From: Acidobacteriota bacterium
GTDB taxonomy: Bacteria; Acidobacteriota; Terriglobia; UBA7540
Length of the DNA stretch: 64,000 bases
NCBI GenBank assembly: GCA_023474345.1
Contig: JAMCXS010000022.1
Location: forward strand, 62,001-126,000
Direction of reading: 5' to 3'
The first letter of the stretch is position 1; each line of letters begins with the position of its first letter. Shown here piece after piece: positions 44,324 to 52,852 of this stretch. The translations under genes and the position numbers were made by a program. The notes under the pieces were generated by a model. The model saw nothing but the letters and a program-made list of their open reading frames with translations. It did not search any database and was not told the origin of the DNA.

Positions 44324-45256
44324 CTAGTTGAGTTTCCGGTGACGGTTCTTCATCATCCATTCCACGCCGGAGCGCCACCAGGCTGCAAGCGGGCCATGGA
44401 GCGAATTCAATGGCCACTCCGATCTCTTGGGCTTGATGGTGAGCGTTGAAATCAAGACATCTTCTCCAAAGATCGACGCTTCTTCGATGATGTTTCCGTC
44501 ACTCGAAATGATGCGGCTCTGGCCGTGCGAGCCCGTAAGGTCCGGATTAGCAGGGGCGTTGGCTGCCACCACGAATACCCCATTTTCCACCGCCCTGGCC
44601 ATCATCTGCGCGCGATACGGAATCATCTTGGAGGGTTCTTTTAGGCCGGACTCCGAGCTGATGTAGTAGACAATCCGCGCACCTGCAATGGCGGGCAGCC
44701 GGACCAGTTCTGGATAGCGTTCGTCGTGGCAGACGATGACAGTGGAAGGGACTCCCGCGAGATCAAAATAGCCAATGTGGTTGCCGGGCACATCCCATTT
44801 TTCCGCCAGGTAGATTTTCCCGTAGCGTTCAACGAGTTTTCCGCGCGAGTTGAAGACAACGGCGGTGTCGTATGTGTGGCCGTTAACCTTGTAAGCGCTT
44901 CCGAAGACCGCAGCAATCTTATGAGCGCGGCAGATTTCGCGCAACCGCTCTTCGGCGGCTGCAATCTCCTTTTCAGGGACCGGGAATGTCGGGGTCAGGT
45001 AATAGCCGGTAAGTGCGCACTCAGGGAAGACGGCCACCTGAACGCCCTCCTTGGCAAGCCAGCCCAGGAATTCGCTCATCCTTTTGCAGTTGTCGTTAAT
45101 GTCAAACGAAGAGCGAAATTGAACCGCCGCGACTTTCAGCTTTGTTGCCGGGGCTTGTCCCTGGGCAGACAAAACACCCAGGAATCCAGCGGCGATCAAT
45201 GCGAACGTCCTGCGTGTCCATAGGTGAACCCCCAACGCACCCATCAGAGAAATCAT
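44324..45256 (-). CDS. Exported carbon-nitrogen hydrolase (nitrilase superfamily)
   Basis: 310 residues from ATG 45256 with AAAGGAG upstream. The N-terminus carries a signal-like segment (TRRTFALIAAGFLGVLSAQGQA). The catalytic Glu-Lys-Cys triad is visible in FPECALTGY, GKIYLAEKW and VIVCHDERYPE. The fold hydrolyses nitriles, amides or N-carbamoyl compounds. An exported nitrilase-fold protein is uncommon; an RR pair before the hydrophobic stretch could be Tat-like. It stands alone; divergent from the operon starting at 45968. Confidence 0.85.
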   Translation of the reverse strand: MISLMGALGVHLWTRRTFALIAAGFLGVLSAQGQAPATKLKVAAVQFRSSFDINDNCKRMSEFLGWLAKEGVQVAVFPECALTGYYLTPTFPVPEKEIAAAEERLREICRAHKIAAVFGSAYKVNGHTYDTAVVFNSRGKLVERYGKIYLAEKWDVPGNHIGYFDLAGVPSTVIVCHDERYPELVRLPAIAGARIVYYISSESGLKEPSKMIPYRAQMMARAVENGVFVVAANAPANPDLTGSHGQSRIISSDGNIIEEASIFGEDVLISTLTIKPKRSEWPLNSLHGPLAAWWRSGVEWMMKNRHRKLN

Positions 45257-45967
45257 CTTTGCCGCTCCTTTGCTTTGCGAGTCAGACTTGCTTTTTGTAA
45301 CGGCGTCGCCAAGAAGAATGTTCGAATGCGGGCCGAATGCCGCAGTCGGTCCGAACGACGATCGGGGAGATAAGAAACATGATGCCGAAAAGGAGGCCCC
45401 ACCGAGGGATACTCCACTCTTTTTTCGATTTTTATGGTAAAACCTAAGCTATTGAAACACAAGATAAAGCAGCACGCGTTTATTCGGCAACGATCGTTTT
45501 CAGATTAATGGAAATTTTGGGTGCCGACCGCGCTGAAAAATAGCAGGAGGGAAATGGCGCCGAAAAGGCCGATTAAAATGCTGTGCATGGAAACCTTACT
45601 GCCTTGTTGCTTCACATGACACGCCGACGTGTAGTCCCTTAACCATCGGATGTTCCAGTTGATGGTGACGGCAAAGTGAGCACGGGCTGCAGACGTTCTT
45701 GGCCAGAGGAATTCCGCGAGGTCGCACGTGACGAAGGACGGCCGTCGCACGAAAGTTGTCATGCCAGGTTTCCCGGTATACAGTGTGATCAAGCTTGAAA
45801 AGTGACTGCGGATTCGAACAGATTACTGAAAACTCGCGGCGCCTGTTATTCCAGCGCACCGCAAAGGACAAGCACCTTCGTGCTGTTTGATCCGCTGAAT
45901 GGGGTGCAAATACAATGCGATTTGTAGATGCGTTTTCAACCTTTAGCGAACTGATAAAGCCCAGCCC
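45257..45967. other. 711-base region without an intact gene
   Basis: Mostly featureless. On the minus strand 45871-45596 reads a frame with CSPCSLC and HVGVSCEATRQ, recalling multihaem cytochrome c text. An adjacent frame over the same bases reads TSACHVKQQG, and downstream 45588-45505 reads a 27-residue hydrophobic peptide (MHSILIGLFGAISLLLFF). They may be scrambled remnants of one gene. Functional claims are weak. Confidence 0.25.
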
Positions 45968-47113
45968 ATGATTGACATCGAACGCCTTGCCATCGAATGC
46001 GGTCCGGTTCGTCTAAAAACCATTTCGATTGTGCGCGTGCATATCCCATTGGTTGAACCTTTTCGGATCAGCTCAGGCGCGGTAGACGTAAAAGACGCCT
46101 TGCTGGTGCGCGTCTCCGAGGGTGACGCCTTCGGATGGGGGGAAGCATCCGCAATGCCGGGTAGCTTCTATTCGGCGGAAACACCTGAAAGCTGCCAACA
46201 GGAACTCATCGATCACCTGGTTCCACACCTGTTAGGAAAAGAATTCGATTCCATCGTTGGTTTAAACGCCTGCCTGGATCAGCTTTCGTCTAATCGTTTT
46301 GCCCGAACAGCGATCGAAACGGCCTGCTGGGAACTGCTTGCGCGTCGGCAAGGCGTTTCGCTGCGAGAGTTATTTCGATTCCCCAATCGTCCAATTGCGT
46401 CCGGCCTTGCGGTGGGTCTCTATGCGACCGAAGCAGAATTGATTTCTGCCATTCATCGTTACTGGGCCGACGGGTACCAGCGGTTGAAGATCAAGATTAA
46501 GCGAGGGCAGGATATCTCACTGGTGCAAGCCGTGCGACACGAGTTTGGCGACATCCCTTTGTTTGTGGATGCCAACGCGGACTATAGCCGCGACGACTTC
46601 AAGGTCTTTCAAGCGCTCGACGACTACGGCCTGACCATGTTTGAGCAACCGCTGGCCAGGGAAGACTTGGATGGCGCTGCGCTACTTCAAAAACAAGTGC
46701 GAACACCGATCTGCCTGGATGAAGGGATTGAGACAGCAGACGACGCTCGGCGTGCGATCGCTTTAGGTAGTTGCCGCATTGTGAACATCAAACTTCAGCG
46801 AGTCGGCGGATTCCTGGAGGCCTTACGTATTAGCAGGGTTTGCGAGGACAAAGGCATTGGGCTCTGGGTCGGAACTATGCCGGAATTAGGCGTGGGTTCG
46901 GCGGCGGCGCTGGTTCTCGCTTGCCATCCGGGTTTTACCTTCCCTACCGACGTTGAGCCGAGCCGTCGGTGGTATGTTGACGACGTCATTGCACCGGAAA
47001 TTACCGTTTCGGGCGGCTGGATTTCTCTTCCAAAGGGGCCCGGGCTGGGTTACGAAGTTGACTCCAAAAAGCTCGCACGGTACGGCGTCCGGCGGTGGGA
47101 ATTCACAGCGTAA
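45968..47113 (+). CDS. Enolase-superfamily enzyme (MLE subgroup, NSAR/OSBS-like)
   Basis: 381 residues. The acid-base lysines are in LKIKIKRG (KxK), and metal ligands are in FVDANADYS, MFEQPLA and ICLDEG. The second catalytic Lys is in VNIKLQRVGG. This is the MLE subgroup with o-succinylbenzoate synthase, N-succinylamino-acid racemase and dipeptide epimerase, not the sugar-acid dehydratases, which use a His-Asp dyad. The usual GMLETGIGR motif reads GTMPELGVGSA, a departure that could alter specificity. No men genes adjoin it, so menaquinone synthesis is unlikely. It heads a nine-gene same-strand run. Confidence 0.85.
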   Translation: MIDIERLAIECGPVRLKTISIVRVHIPLVEPFRISSGAVDVKDALLVRVSEGDAFGWGEASAMPGSFYSAETPESCQQELIDHLVPHLLGKEFDSIVGLNACLDQLSSNRFARTAIETACWELLARRQGVSLRELFRFPNRPIASGLAVGLYATEAELISAIHRYWADGYQRLKIKIKRGQDISLVQAVRHEFGDIPLFVDANADYSRDDFKVFQALDDYGLTMFEQPLAREDLDGAALLQKQVRTPICLDEGIETADDARRAIALGSCRIVNIKLQRVGGFLEALRISRVCEDKGIGLWVGTMPELGVGSAAALVLACHPGFTFPTDVEPSRRWYVDDVIAPEITVSGGWISLPKGPGLGYEVDSKKLARYGVRRWEFTA

Positions 47114-47155
47114 GCTTCAAGTCCGGCGCCCGGGAATCTGTTGAAAGAATTGGAA

Positions 47156-48874
47156 ATGACCAACGTACATCTAACCCTTCCCGACTACCTTGTTGTGGGC
47201 GGCTACTTTGTCATCGTGCTGTGGGTGGGCTTTTACTTCCGCAAGATGCTGGTCGGCGCGAAGGATTATTTTGCGGGCTCGCATCAGGTTCCTTGGTGGC
47301 TTGCTGGCATATCCCACTACATGTCGAGCTTTAGTGCTTTTTCTTTTATCGCTTATGCCCAGATGGGTTACATGTACGGATGGGTTGCGGTCACACTTTT
47401 CTGGGTAACTGTCCCCGCATGTATTCTAGGAGGTGCCGTTTTTGCGCAGCGTTGGCGGCGCGCGCGGATTATCACGCCCGTTCAGTTCCTTGAATCGCGT
47501 TTCAGTCCCTTCATTCGGCAACTCTTCGCTTGGGCGGGAATTCCGGTCAAGATTTTCGACGATGCCTTGAAGATTTTTGCCACAGGGCTTTTCTTGGCAC
47601 TGAGCGTTGGAATTAGTCTCCCCTGGGCCATAGGTTTTTGCGGGATCGTCATGGTCGCTTATACCTATCTCGGGGGATTGTGGGCGCTGATCGTGACCGA
47701 TTTTGTTCAGTTTTTGATGAAGGTCCTCGCAATGGTGCTGTTGCTTCCCCTTACCTTGTGGGCATTTGGGAGCTGGAGATCGGTCGTGCACGGCTATCCC
47801 GAGCATTTCTTCCGGCCCAGCGGCGGTCCCTACGGCTGGGTTTACATTATAGGCTTTGCGGTCCTGATCGCGATCAGTTATAACAGCACCTGGGCGTTGG
47901 CACAAAAATACTACTCTGTGCGGACTGAACGTGACGCCTCAAAAGCCGCTTATTGCGCGGCGGCACTTAATTTTCTGGGTGCCCCCCTGATGATCCTGCC
48001 GGCTCTGTTCGGCCGCAAGCTGCTTCCAAACCTGATAGCCCAGCATCAGACGGCAGACACCTACGTCTTGCTCGTCCTCAAATTTCTGCCGGTAGGCATG
48101 GTAGGGATTATCGTTGCGGCAATGTTCTCCGCAACCATGGCCACCGTCAGCGCGGATTTCAACGCGATCGCGAGCGTTTTAACCCAGGACGTGTACCATC
48201 GCCTCATCAACCCGGTTGCGAAGGAACGAGCCTTGGTGGCAATTGGCAGATTAAACACTCTGATTCTCGGGGTGCTCACCGTGGGTTTGAGCTTGTGGGT
48301 CGCCTTCAGCCATCAGCAATCACTGTTTCATCTGATGGTCACCGTTTTCGGACTCTTTATCGCTCCAACCTTCCTGCCGCTGCTGGCGGGTTTGACCATC
48401 AGGAGAATTACCTGGAAAGGCGCTCTTGCCGGATTCGTTGCCGGATTGTTTACCGGCATTTTCACACTGGCGCTCAAGACGTGGTACCTGCCGCACGTTT
48501 CAGGGATATCTCCCGAATGGACCAATTACACCTTTGAAGGTATTTCCATCCTGATCAACACAGCGGTCACTATTCTGGCAATGTGGGGTGGCAGCGTTTG
48601 GTTGCCTGCCAGCACTCAGGAGCGTGCCCAGATTGAGGATTTCTTCCAAGATCTGGGGAGGCCGATTACTTCCGAGGATGTTCCGGAAAAGCGAACGATT
48701 TCCGCCGGCCCAGCGATCGCCTGGTCCACGATCGGAGTTGCCGTACTGTTAATCGTAGCCGGGATCTGGTCGGATTTAGTGGTTGCCCGTTCGATCGACC
48801 TGGCTGTAGGCGTTATCTTGGGGACGATTGGCATTGTGATGCAAAGGAAGTCCAGAGCAAGCAGAAGTGATTAA
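47156..48874 (+). CDS. Sodium:solute symporter (SSS family)
   Basis: 572 residues from ATG 47156 with about 13-14 hydrophobic spans. The SSS signature appears as FRKMLVGAKDYFAGSHQVPWWLAG, with SSFSAFSFIAYA nearby. A later VAAMFSATMATVSADFNAIASVLTQDVYHR matches the sodium-site region in helix 8. It imports an organic solute with Na+. The position behind the enolase-superfamily gene and ahead of metabolic enzymes suggests it is the uptake step of the cluster. Solute identity is unknown; sugars, amino acids, sialic acids and vitamins are all transported by this family. Confidence 0.9.
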   Translation: MTNVHLTLPDYLVVGGYFVIVLWVGFYFRKMLVGAKDYFAGSHQVPWWLAGISHYMSSFSAFSFIAYAQMGYMYGWVAVTLFWVTVPACILGGAVFAQRWRRARIITPVQFLESRFSPFIRQLFAWAGIPVKIFDDALKIFATGLFLALSVGISLPWAIGFCGIVMVAYTYLGGLWALIVTDFVQFLMKVLAMVLLLPLTLWAFGSWRSVVHGYPEHFFRPSGGPYGWVYIIGFAVLIAISYNSTWALAQKYYSVRTERDASKAAYCAAALNFLGAPLMILPALFGRKLLPNLIAQHQTADTYVLLVLKFLPVGMVGIIVAAMFSATMATVSADFNAIASVLTQDVYHRLINPVAKERALVAIGRLNTLILGVLTVGLSLWVAFSHQQSLFHLMVTVFGLFIAPTFLPLLAGLTIRRITWKGALAGFVAGLFTGIFTLALKTWYLPHVSGISPEWTNYTFEGISILINTAVTILAMWGGSVWLPASTQERAQIEDFFQDLGRPITSEDVPEKRTISAGPAIAWSTIGVAVLLIVAGIWSDLVVARSIDLAVGVILGTIGIVMQRKSRASRSD

Positions 48875-48971
48875 TAATGTGCCGAATGGGCGCTGGGATG
48901 TTGAGGTACGCTGCCGTTTGGCGATAAAATCCAGCGAAAAAACACTACACGGCCAGCAGAAGGAGCCATTG

Positions 48972-50252
48972 ATGGTGCGAAGAATATCTTATTTGGTGGT
49001 TCTGCTGCTTGTTCAAGCCTCGCTATGCAGCGCGGCGCCGCCAGCGGATCATTGGGTATTGCCCAATTTCGCGCAACGGCTCTTCCTAACGGTCACCAAC
49101 CCGGGTAGCACACCGGTGGACGCGTTAGTGACTCTTCCTGTTGCTGCTGTCCAGCACGTTGCGTTGGGATTTCCCGGAAACCTCGCCATCGTGGTGGTGA
49201 AGAATCCACCGGGCAGCAAGTATTCGGTGACGGTTGTTCCCTCCCAGGCGGACGACCTCGACGGGGATGGCATGAAGGATGAGTTTGAGTTTCCAGTATC
49301 GCTCAACCCCCATGAAAGCAAGCAGGTGGATATTTATTTCTCAATGACGTTGCGCGGCAAAATTATCTACCCCCGAGCTGTCGCTGCTTCCCATAATTAT
49401 GGATACAATCACCAGACGGCAGCTCTGGAATCTGAGTTGATCGGCTATAGAACTTACGGCGGCTTTTCCCTCGATGTTGAGGGGCGTGTTGCCGGCCACC
49501 CGGGGCTCTATAACGATCTTAACGGTTACCTGGCGGCACACGGCAATTTTGCGGTGGGCAAAGATATCCTCCATGTCGGAGATACTCTGGGGCTAGGGGG
49601 TCTTTTCCTTGAACGTGATGGCACAATATATCGTCCGCCCATGAACGTTCCTGATTATGCGCACAAGCCCTCGCCTGTGAACGTTCCTCACTACCGGGTG
49701 CTGGCGGATGGGCCACTCCGCGCGACGATCGAGGCCACCCTTGACCACTGGCAAGTTGGCGAGGATGAAGTAGCACTTCGCGCGTGGTATAGCATCGATG
49801 CGGGTGAAGGATTCGTGCGTTGCCGGGTCCAGATCAGCCCCACAAAAATGCATGAAGGGCATGTATACCGCGTGGGGGTGGGCATACGCGGGTTGCCCTC
49901 AGAAAAATCAGGCAAGGAGTCCGGCCTGGTGATGCTGAGCGGTGAACAACAGCCGCAAACAGGCCGGCTGGCATCGGCACTATATTTCAATCCTGAGAGA
50001 GCTGCGCTTTCTCCCCCAATTGCAACTCCGGACGGCAACAACCAGGCTGCGCTTTTCGATAGGACGCTCAGCTGCGGCCGCGCCACCACTGAAGATTACG
50101 CTGTGGCGGCGGCCTGGCAGAAGAGCGGTATCCCGGACTTGCTTCACTACCTGGCGGGCATGAAAGGCCAGGTAAATTCCAAGGTTGTGGTGAGTAACGA
50201 GCGGCTGGAGAAAACCCCGCAGCCGGAACGGATCGAAGGAGAAGCATACTGA
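48972..50252 (+). CDS. Secreted DUF4861-like protein
   Basis: 426 residues from ATG 48972, with AAGGAG 7 bases upstream, replacing an upstream start inside the symporter gene. A Sec signal (SYLVVLLLVQASLCSAAPP) is followed by an Ig-like region (LTVTNPGSTPVDALVTLP), an acidic calcium-loop-like DDLDGDGMKDEFE, then YGYNHQTAALESELIGYRTY and later LRATIEATLDHW. These last features match DUF4861, found with pectin, rhamnogalacturonan and uronate degradation clusters. Activity is unknown. It is fully inside the operon. Confidence 0.65.
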   Translation: MVRRISYLVVLLLVQASLCSAAPPADHWVLPNFAQRLFLTVTNPGSTPVDALVTLPVAAVQHVALGFPGNLAIVVVKNPPGSKYSVTVVPSQADDLDGDGMKDEFEFPVSLNPHESKQVDIYFSMTLRGKIIYPRAVAASHNYGYNHQTAALESELIGYRTYGGFSLDVEGRVAGHPGLYNDLNGYLAAHGNFAVGKDILHVGDTLGLGGLFLERDGTIYRPPMNVPDYAHKPSPVNVPHYRVLADGPLRATIEATLDHWQVGEDEVALRAWYSIDAGEGFVRCRVQISPTKMHEGHVYRVGVGIRGLPSEKSGKESGLVMLSGEQQPQTGRLASALYFNPERAALSPPIATPDGNNQAALFDRTLSCGRATTEDYAVAAAWQKSGIPDLLHYLAGMKGQVNSKVVVSNERLEKTPQPERIEGEAY

Positions 50253-50289
50253 GCAGCCAGCCCGCTGACCGCTTGTTGCTTGAATAGTT

Positions 50290-51027
50290 ATGATAATTGA
50301 TGCACACGTTCACATTGGGAAATCGGCCCGCCTCCAGATCAGCGCCGATGGCGAATTTCTCGTACGCGTCGCAGACGACTTAGGCTTCGACAAGATCTGT
50401 TGCACCGATTTGACCGCGCTCTTCTACGACATGCACGAAGGAAACCGGTTGTTGTATGAGGAAATGCGGCGCTATCCCGATCGCATTGTCGGGTATGCGA
50501 GCCTGCATTCCACACGCTTCGAATCAGAGGCTCTGGAGAACCTGACCCGATGCTATGAGGTCTATGGCATGAAAGGCCTCAAAATTTACTCCACGCCCGA
50601 AGCGAGTATCGCGGAGCCGTGGACGATCCCTATCCTGGAAAAGTGCGTTGAATTTGACATGCCTGTTTTGGCCCATACGACTCCAGCCGAATGCGAATAC
50701 TTGATGACGCGCGTGCCGCAGTGCAAGGTTATGATGGCTCACGCCGGAGGACAACCTTTTGCTTTTGGTGACTGGAACCGGGCCATTATGATGGCGCAGC
50801 GGTTCGAGAATCTTTACCTGGACACCACCAGTTCGACTCTCGACGCGGGATTTGTTGAAAAGGCCGTTGCTGTCCTGGGGGCCGACAAAATCGTTTTTGG
50901 AACTGACACGCCGCTGCTGGATCCTTATATGCAGCGCACCAAGATTGCTGAAACACGAATCAGCAAAGAGGAGCGGGAGCTTATTATGGGTGGAAATATC
51001 CGGCGTCTGATGGGGATTGCGGCATGA
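50290..51027 (+). CDS. Amidohydrolase family 2 metal-dependent hydrolase
   Basis: 245 residues. The metal-ligand pattern of amidohydrolase_2 (ACMSD/LigI/lactonase group) is intact: DAHVHIG (HxH), LAHTTP with His, MMAHAGG with His, and VFGTDTPLLDP with Asp. Members hydrolyse lactones or decarboxylate acids. The ATG of the next gene overlaps the stop by 4 bases (ATGA), so the two products are probably made in fixed ratio. Cytoplasmic. Its likely partner is the second, ligand-less amidohydrolase-fold protein at 51024. Confidence 0.88.
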   Translation: MIIDAHVHIGKSARLQISADGEFLVRVADDLGFDKICCTDLTALFYDMHEGNRLLYEEMRRYPDRIVGYASLHSTRFESEALENLTRCYEVYGMKGLKIYSTPEASIAEPWTIPILEKCVEFDMPVLAHTTPAECEYLMTRVPQCKVMMAHAGGQPFAFGDWNRAIMMAQRFENLYLDTTSSTLDAGFVEKAVAVLGADKIVFGTDTPLLDPYMQRTKIAETRISKEERELIMGGNIRRLMGIAA

Positions 51028-51800
51028 TCGTGGACATTTGTGCCTATTTCGGCAAGTGGCCTTATTGGCCGATCGATGCTTGCACACCAGCGGCAGTGGT
51101 AGAAGAACTGGGCCATTGCGGTATTGATCGCGCGGCGGTTTTGTCGACGCGCGGGCTTTTTGTCGGTTGGGAAGAGGGCAACCTGGAAACCGAGGAGGCG
51201 GTTCGAGGTTTTCCGGGACGACTGGTGAGCTTTGCGTGCTTGGGTCCGCTGGAGCTGAGCCATACGCTTCAGGGACATATTTTTGATTTCGACAAGCTTT
51301 GCGCACGTGGTTTCCTGGGGGTGCGCCTTTACCCTCAGTACCATACTTACCACCCGCTCTATGAGCCGTTTGTCGACCAAATTTTGGAAGAGGCCGAAAT
51401 GCGTCAATGGCCGGTCCTGCTGCCGCTGCGAGTGATTATGAACTGGGGAATGCCGTCGCTCAGCTTGGATTGGATGGTGGCGATTGTCGAACGGCACCCT
51501 CGCACCCCTTGGATTTTGAGCGGCATCAATTATTTTCATGAATTGCGGGCTGCGGTTTCCCTGATGCGACGGTTTTCTACTGTGCACCTGGAAACTTCCT
51601 GCGTGCAGGGTTTCAATGCTATTGCGAAGCTGGTAGAGCAGTGCGGCAGCGATAATTTGCTTCTCGGTACTGGCCTGCCGCTACAGAACGGCAGCGCCAA
51701 TCTTCAGAAGATCCTGCGAGCGAATATTCCGGAACCCGCTCGTGAGAAAATTCTGGGTGGCAATGCCTGCCGGCTGTTGCGGCTCGAAGGAAGCCAGTAG
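51024..51800 (+). CDS. Amidohydrolase-fold protein lacking all metal ligands (probable pseudoenzyme)
   Basis: 258 residues aligned by eye to the preceding protein: same length, same order, similar ends (GGNIRRLMGIAA versus GGNACRLLRLEGSQ). Yet DAHVHIG becomes DICAYFG, LAHTTP becomes LLPLRVI, MAHAGG becomes LSGINYF, and FGTDTP becomes LGTGLP. Every metal or acid residue expected in amidohydrolase_2 is replaced, which argues against hydrolysis by the usual mechanism. Translational coupling suggests a heteromeric partner of the active one. It has no other recognisable domain. Confidence 0.8.
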   Translation: MIVDICAYFGKWPYWPIDACTPAAVVEELGHCGIDRAAVLSTRGLFVGWEEGNLETEEAVRGFPGRLVSFACLGPLELSHTLQGHIFDFDKLCARGFLGVRLYPQYHTYHPLYEPFVDQILEEAEMRQWPVLLPLRVIMNWGMPSLSLDWMVAIVERHPRTPWILSGINYFHELRAAVSLMRRFSTVHLETSCVQGFNAIAKLVEQCGSDNLLLGTGLPLQNGSANLQKILRANIPEPAREKILGGNACRLLRLEGSQ

Positions 51801-51817
51801 AACTTGAAGGAGGTTGA

Positions 51818-52756
51818 TTGCGTTTTCTGCGTTTCTTCACAGATGCGAATGAGGCCCATCTCGGGCTCAGATACCACGGGCGACTCATGGACGTGACGCT
51901 GGCGGCCCAGCGCCTGTGGGGGGAGGGGATTGTCAGTCCGGTAGCATTCATGACAGGCGAGCGAAAGGGTCCGGCTCAACTGGCCGCCTTGGTTGAAAGC
52001 GTTGCCGGTTCCGAAACGCTTCAAGTGGAGGTGTTGCGAGATGCGGATCACCTGCGCCTTGATGCGCCTTTGCGCGACATCCGGAAGCTCCTGGCCCTGG
52101 CGGGGAATTATAGCCAGCATATTGTTGAAAGCGGGTTTGAAGACGTCACCGAAGCAGCCCGGATCACACCACAGGTTTTTATGAAACCACCTTCCACGTG
52201 CATTACCGCTCCCGGGAAGCCAATCTATATCCGCACGTCAAATGTCTTTGTGGATTGGGAAATTGAGCTGGCGGTGATTATAGGCCGGAGAGGAAGAGAT
52301 ATCCCTTGTGAAAAGGCGATGGAATACGTTTTTGGTTATACGATTCTGAACGACATCAGCGAGCGCGATTTCAACAGCAGGATGGTTAATCGAAAGGTAC
52401 GCGAATTTGATCCCTTTTTTGACTGGTTGATGGGGAAGTGGTTCGACGGTTTCTGCCCGCTCGGCCCCGAAATTGTTTTCGCCGACGAGATTCAAGACCC
52501 GCATCGGCTTATCATAAGGCTTTGGGTGAACAATCAGTTGATGCAGGATGCAAACACCGCGCAAATGATTTTGGGTATCCCAGAAACAATCAACTATATT
52601 TCACAAGTGCTGACGCTCGAACCCGGTGACATCATCGCTATGGGAACGCCTGCCGGCGTAGGCAAGGGGCGCGGTATCCATTTGAAGCCGGGCGATATGA
52701 TGAAAGGGGAAATAGAGGGCATTGGCGTTCTTGAAACCCCTGTGGCTCTCGGCTAA
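51818..52756 (+). CDS. Fumarylacetoacetate hydrolase (FAH) family protein
   Basis: 312 residues from TTG 51818, set by AAGGAGG 4-5 bases upstream. The FAH catalytic domain is complete: FMKPPSTCITAPG, VDWEIELAVIIGRRGRDI (metal Glu ligands), YTILNDISERDF, and the late IIAMGTPAGVGKGRG. Enzymes of this family cleave C-C bonds of acylpyruvates or hydrate/decarboxylate keto acids. The placement after two amidohydrolases suggests hydrolysis of a beta-diketo or acylpyruvate acid generated by the cluster. Confidence 0.9.
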   Translation: MRFLRFFTDANEAHLGLRYHGRLMDVTLAAQRLWGEGIVSPVAFMTGERKGPAQLAALVESVAGSETLQVEVLRDADHLRLDAPLRDIRKLLALAGNYSQHIVESGFEDVTEAARITPQVFMKPPSTCITAPGKPIYIRTSNVFVDWEIELAVIIGRRGRDIPCEKAMEYVFGYTILNDISERDFNSRMVNRKVREFDPFFDWLMGKWFDGFCPLGPEIVFADEIQDPHRLIIRLWVNNQLMQDANTAQMILGIPETINYISQVLTLEPGDIIAMGTPAGVGKGRGIHLKPGDMMKGEIEGIGVLETPVALG

Positions 52757-52852
52757 GGTCTGAAAGGAAGTTGATGCGAAGGGCTGAGTGGGCTGACTGA
52801 ATTTGCTTTCCCGGCTTGCTGGATCTCTCACACCAAGCGGAAGGAAGTGGTG

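Noticed and set aside
45968-47113. Calling the enolase-superfamily gene menC
   Set aside because: No other menaquinone biosynthesis genes are nearby and the usual GMLETGIGR motif is altered.
45968-52756. Reading the cluster as the oxidative L-fucose (or rhamnose) pathway, given GH29, a lactonase-like amidohydrolase, FAH and an enolase-superfamily enzyme
   Set aside because: The enolase enzyme has MLE-subgroup KxK/Lys chemistry instead of the His-Asp dyad of sugar-acid dehydratases, and no short-chain dehydrogenase for the keto-acid step is present. The GH29 gene is 17 kb away.
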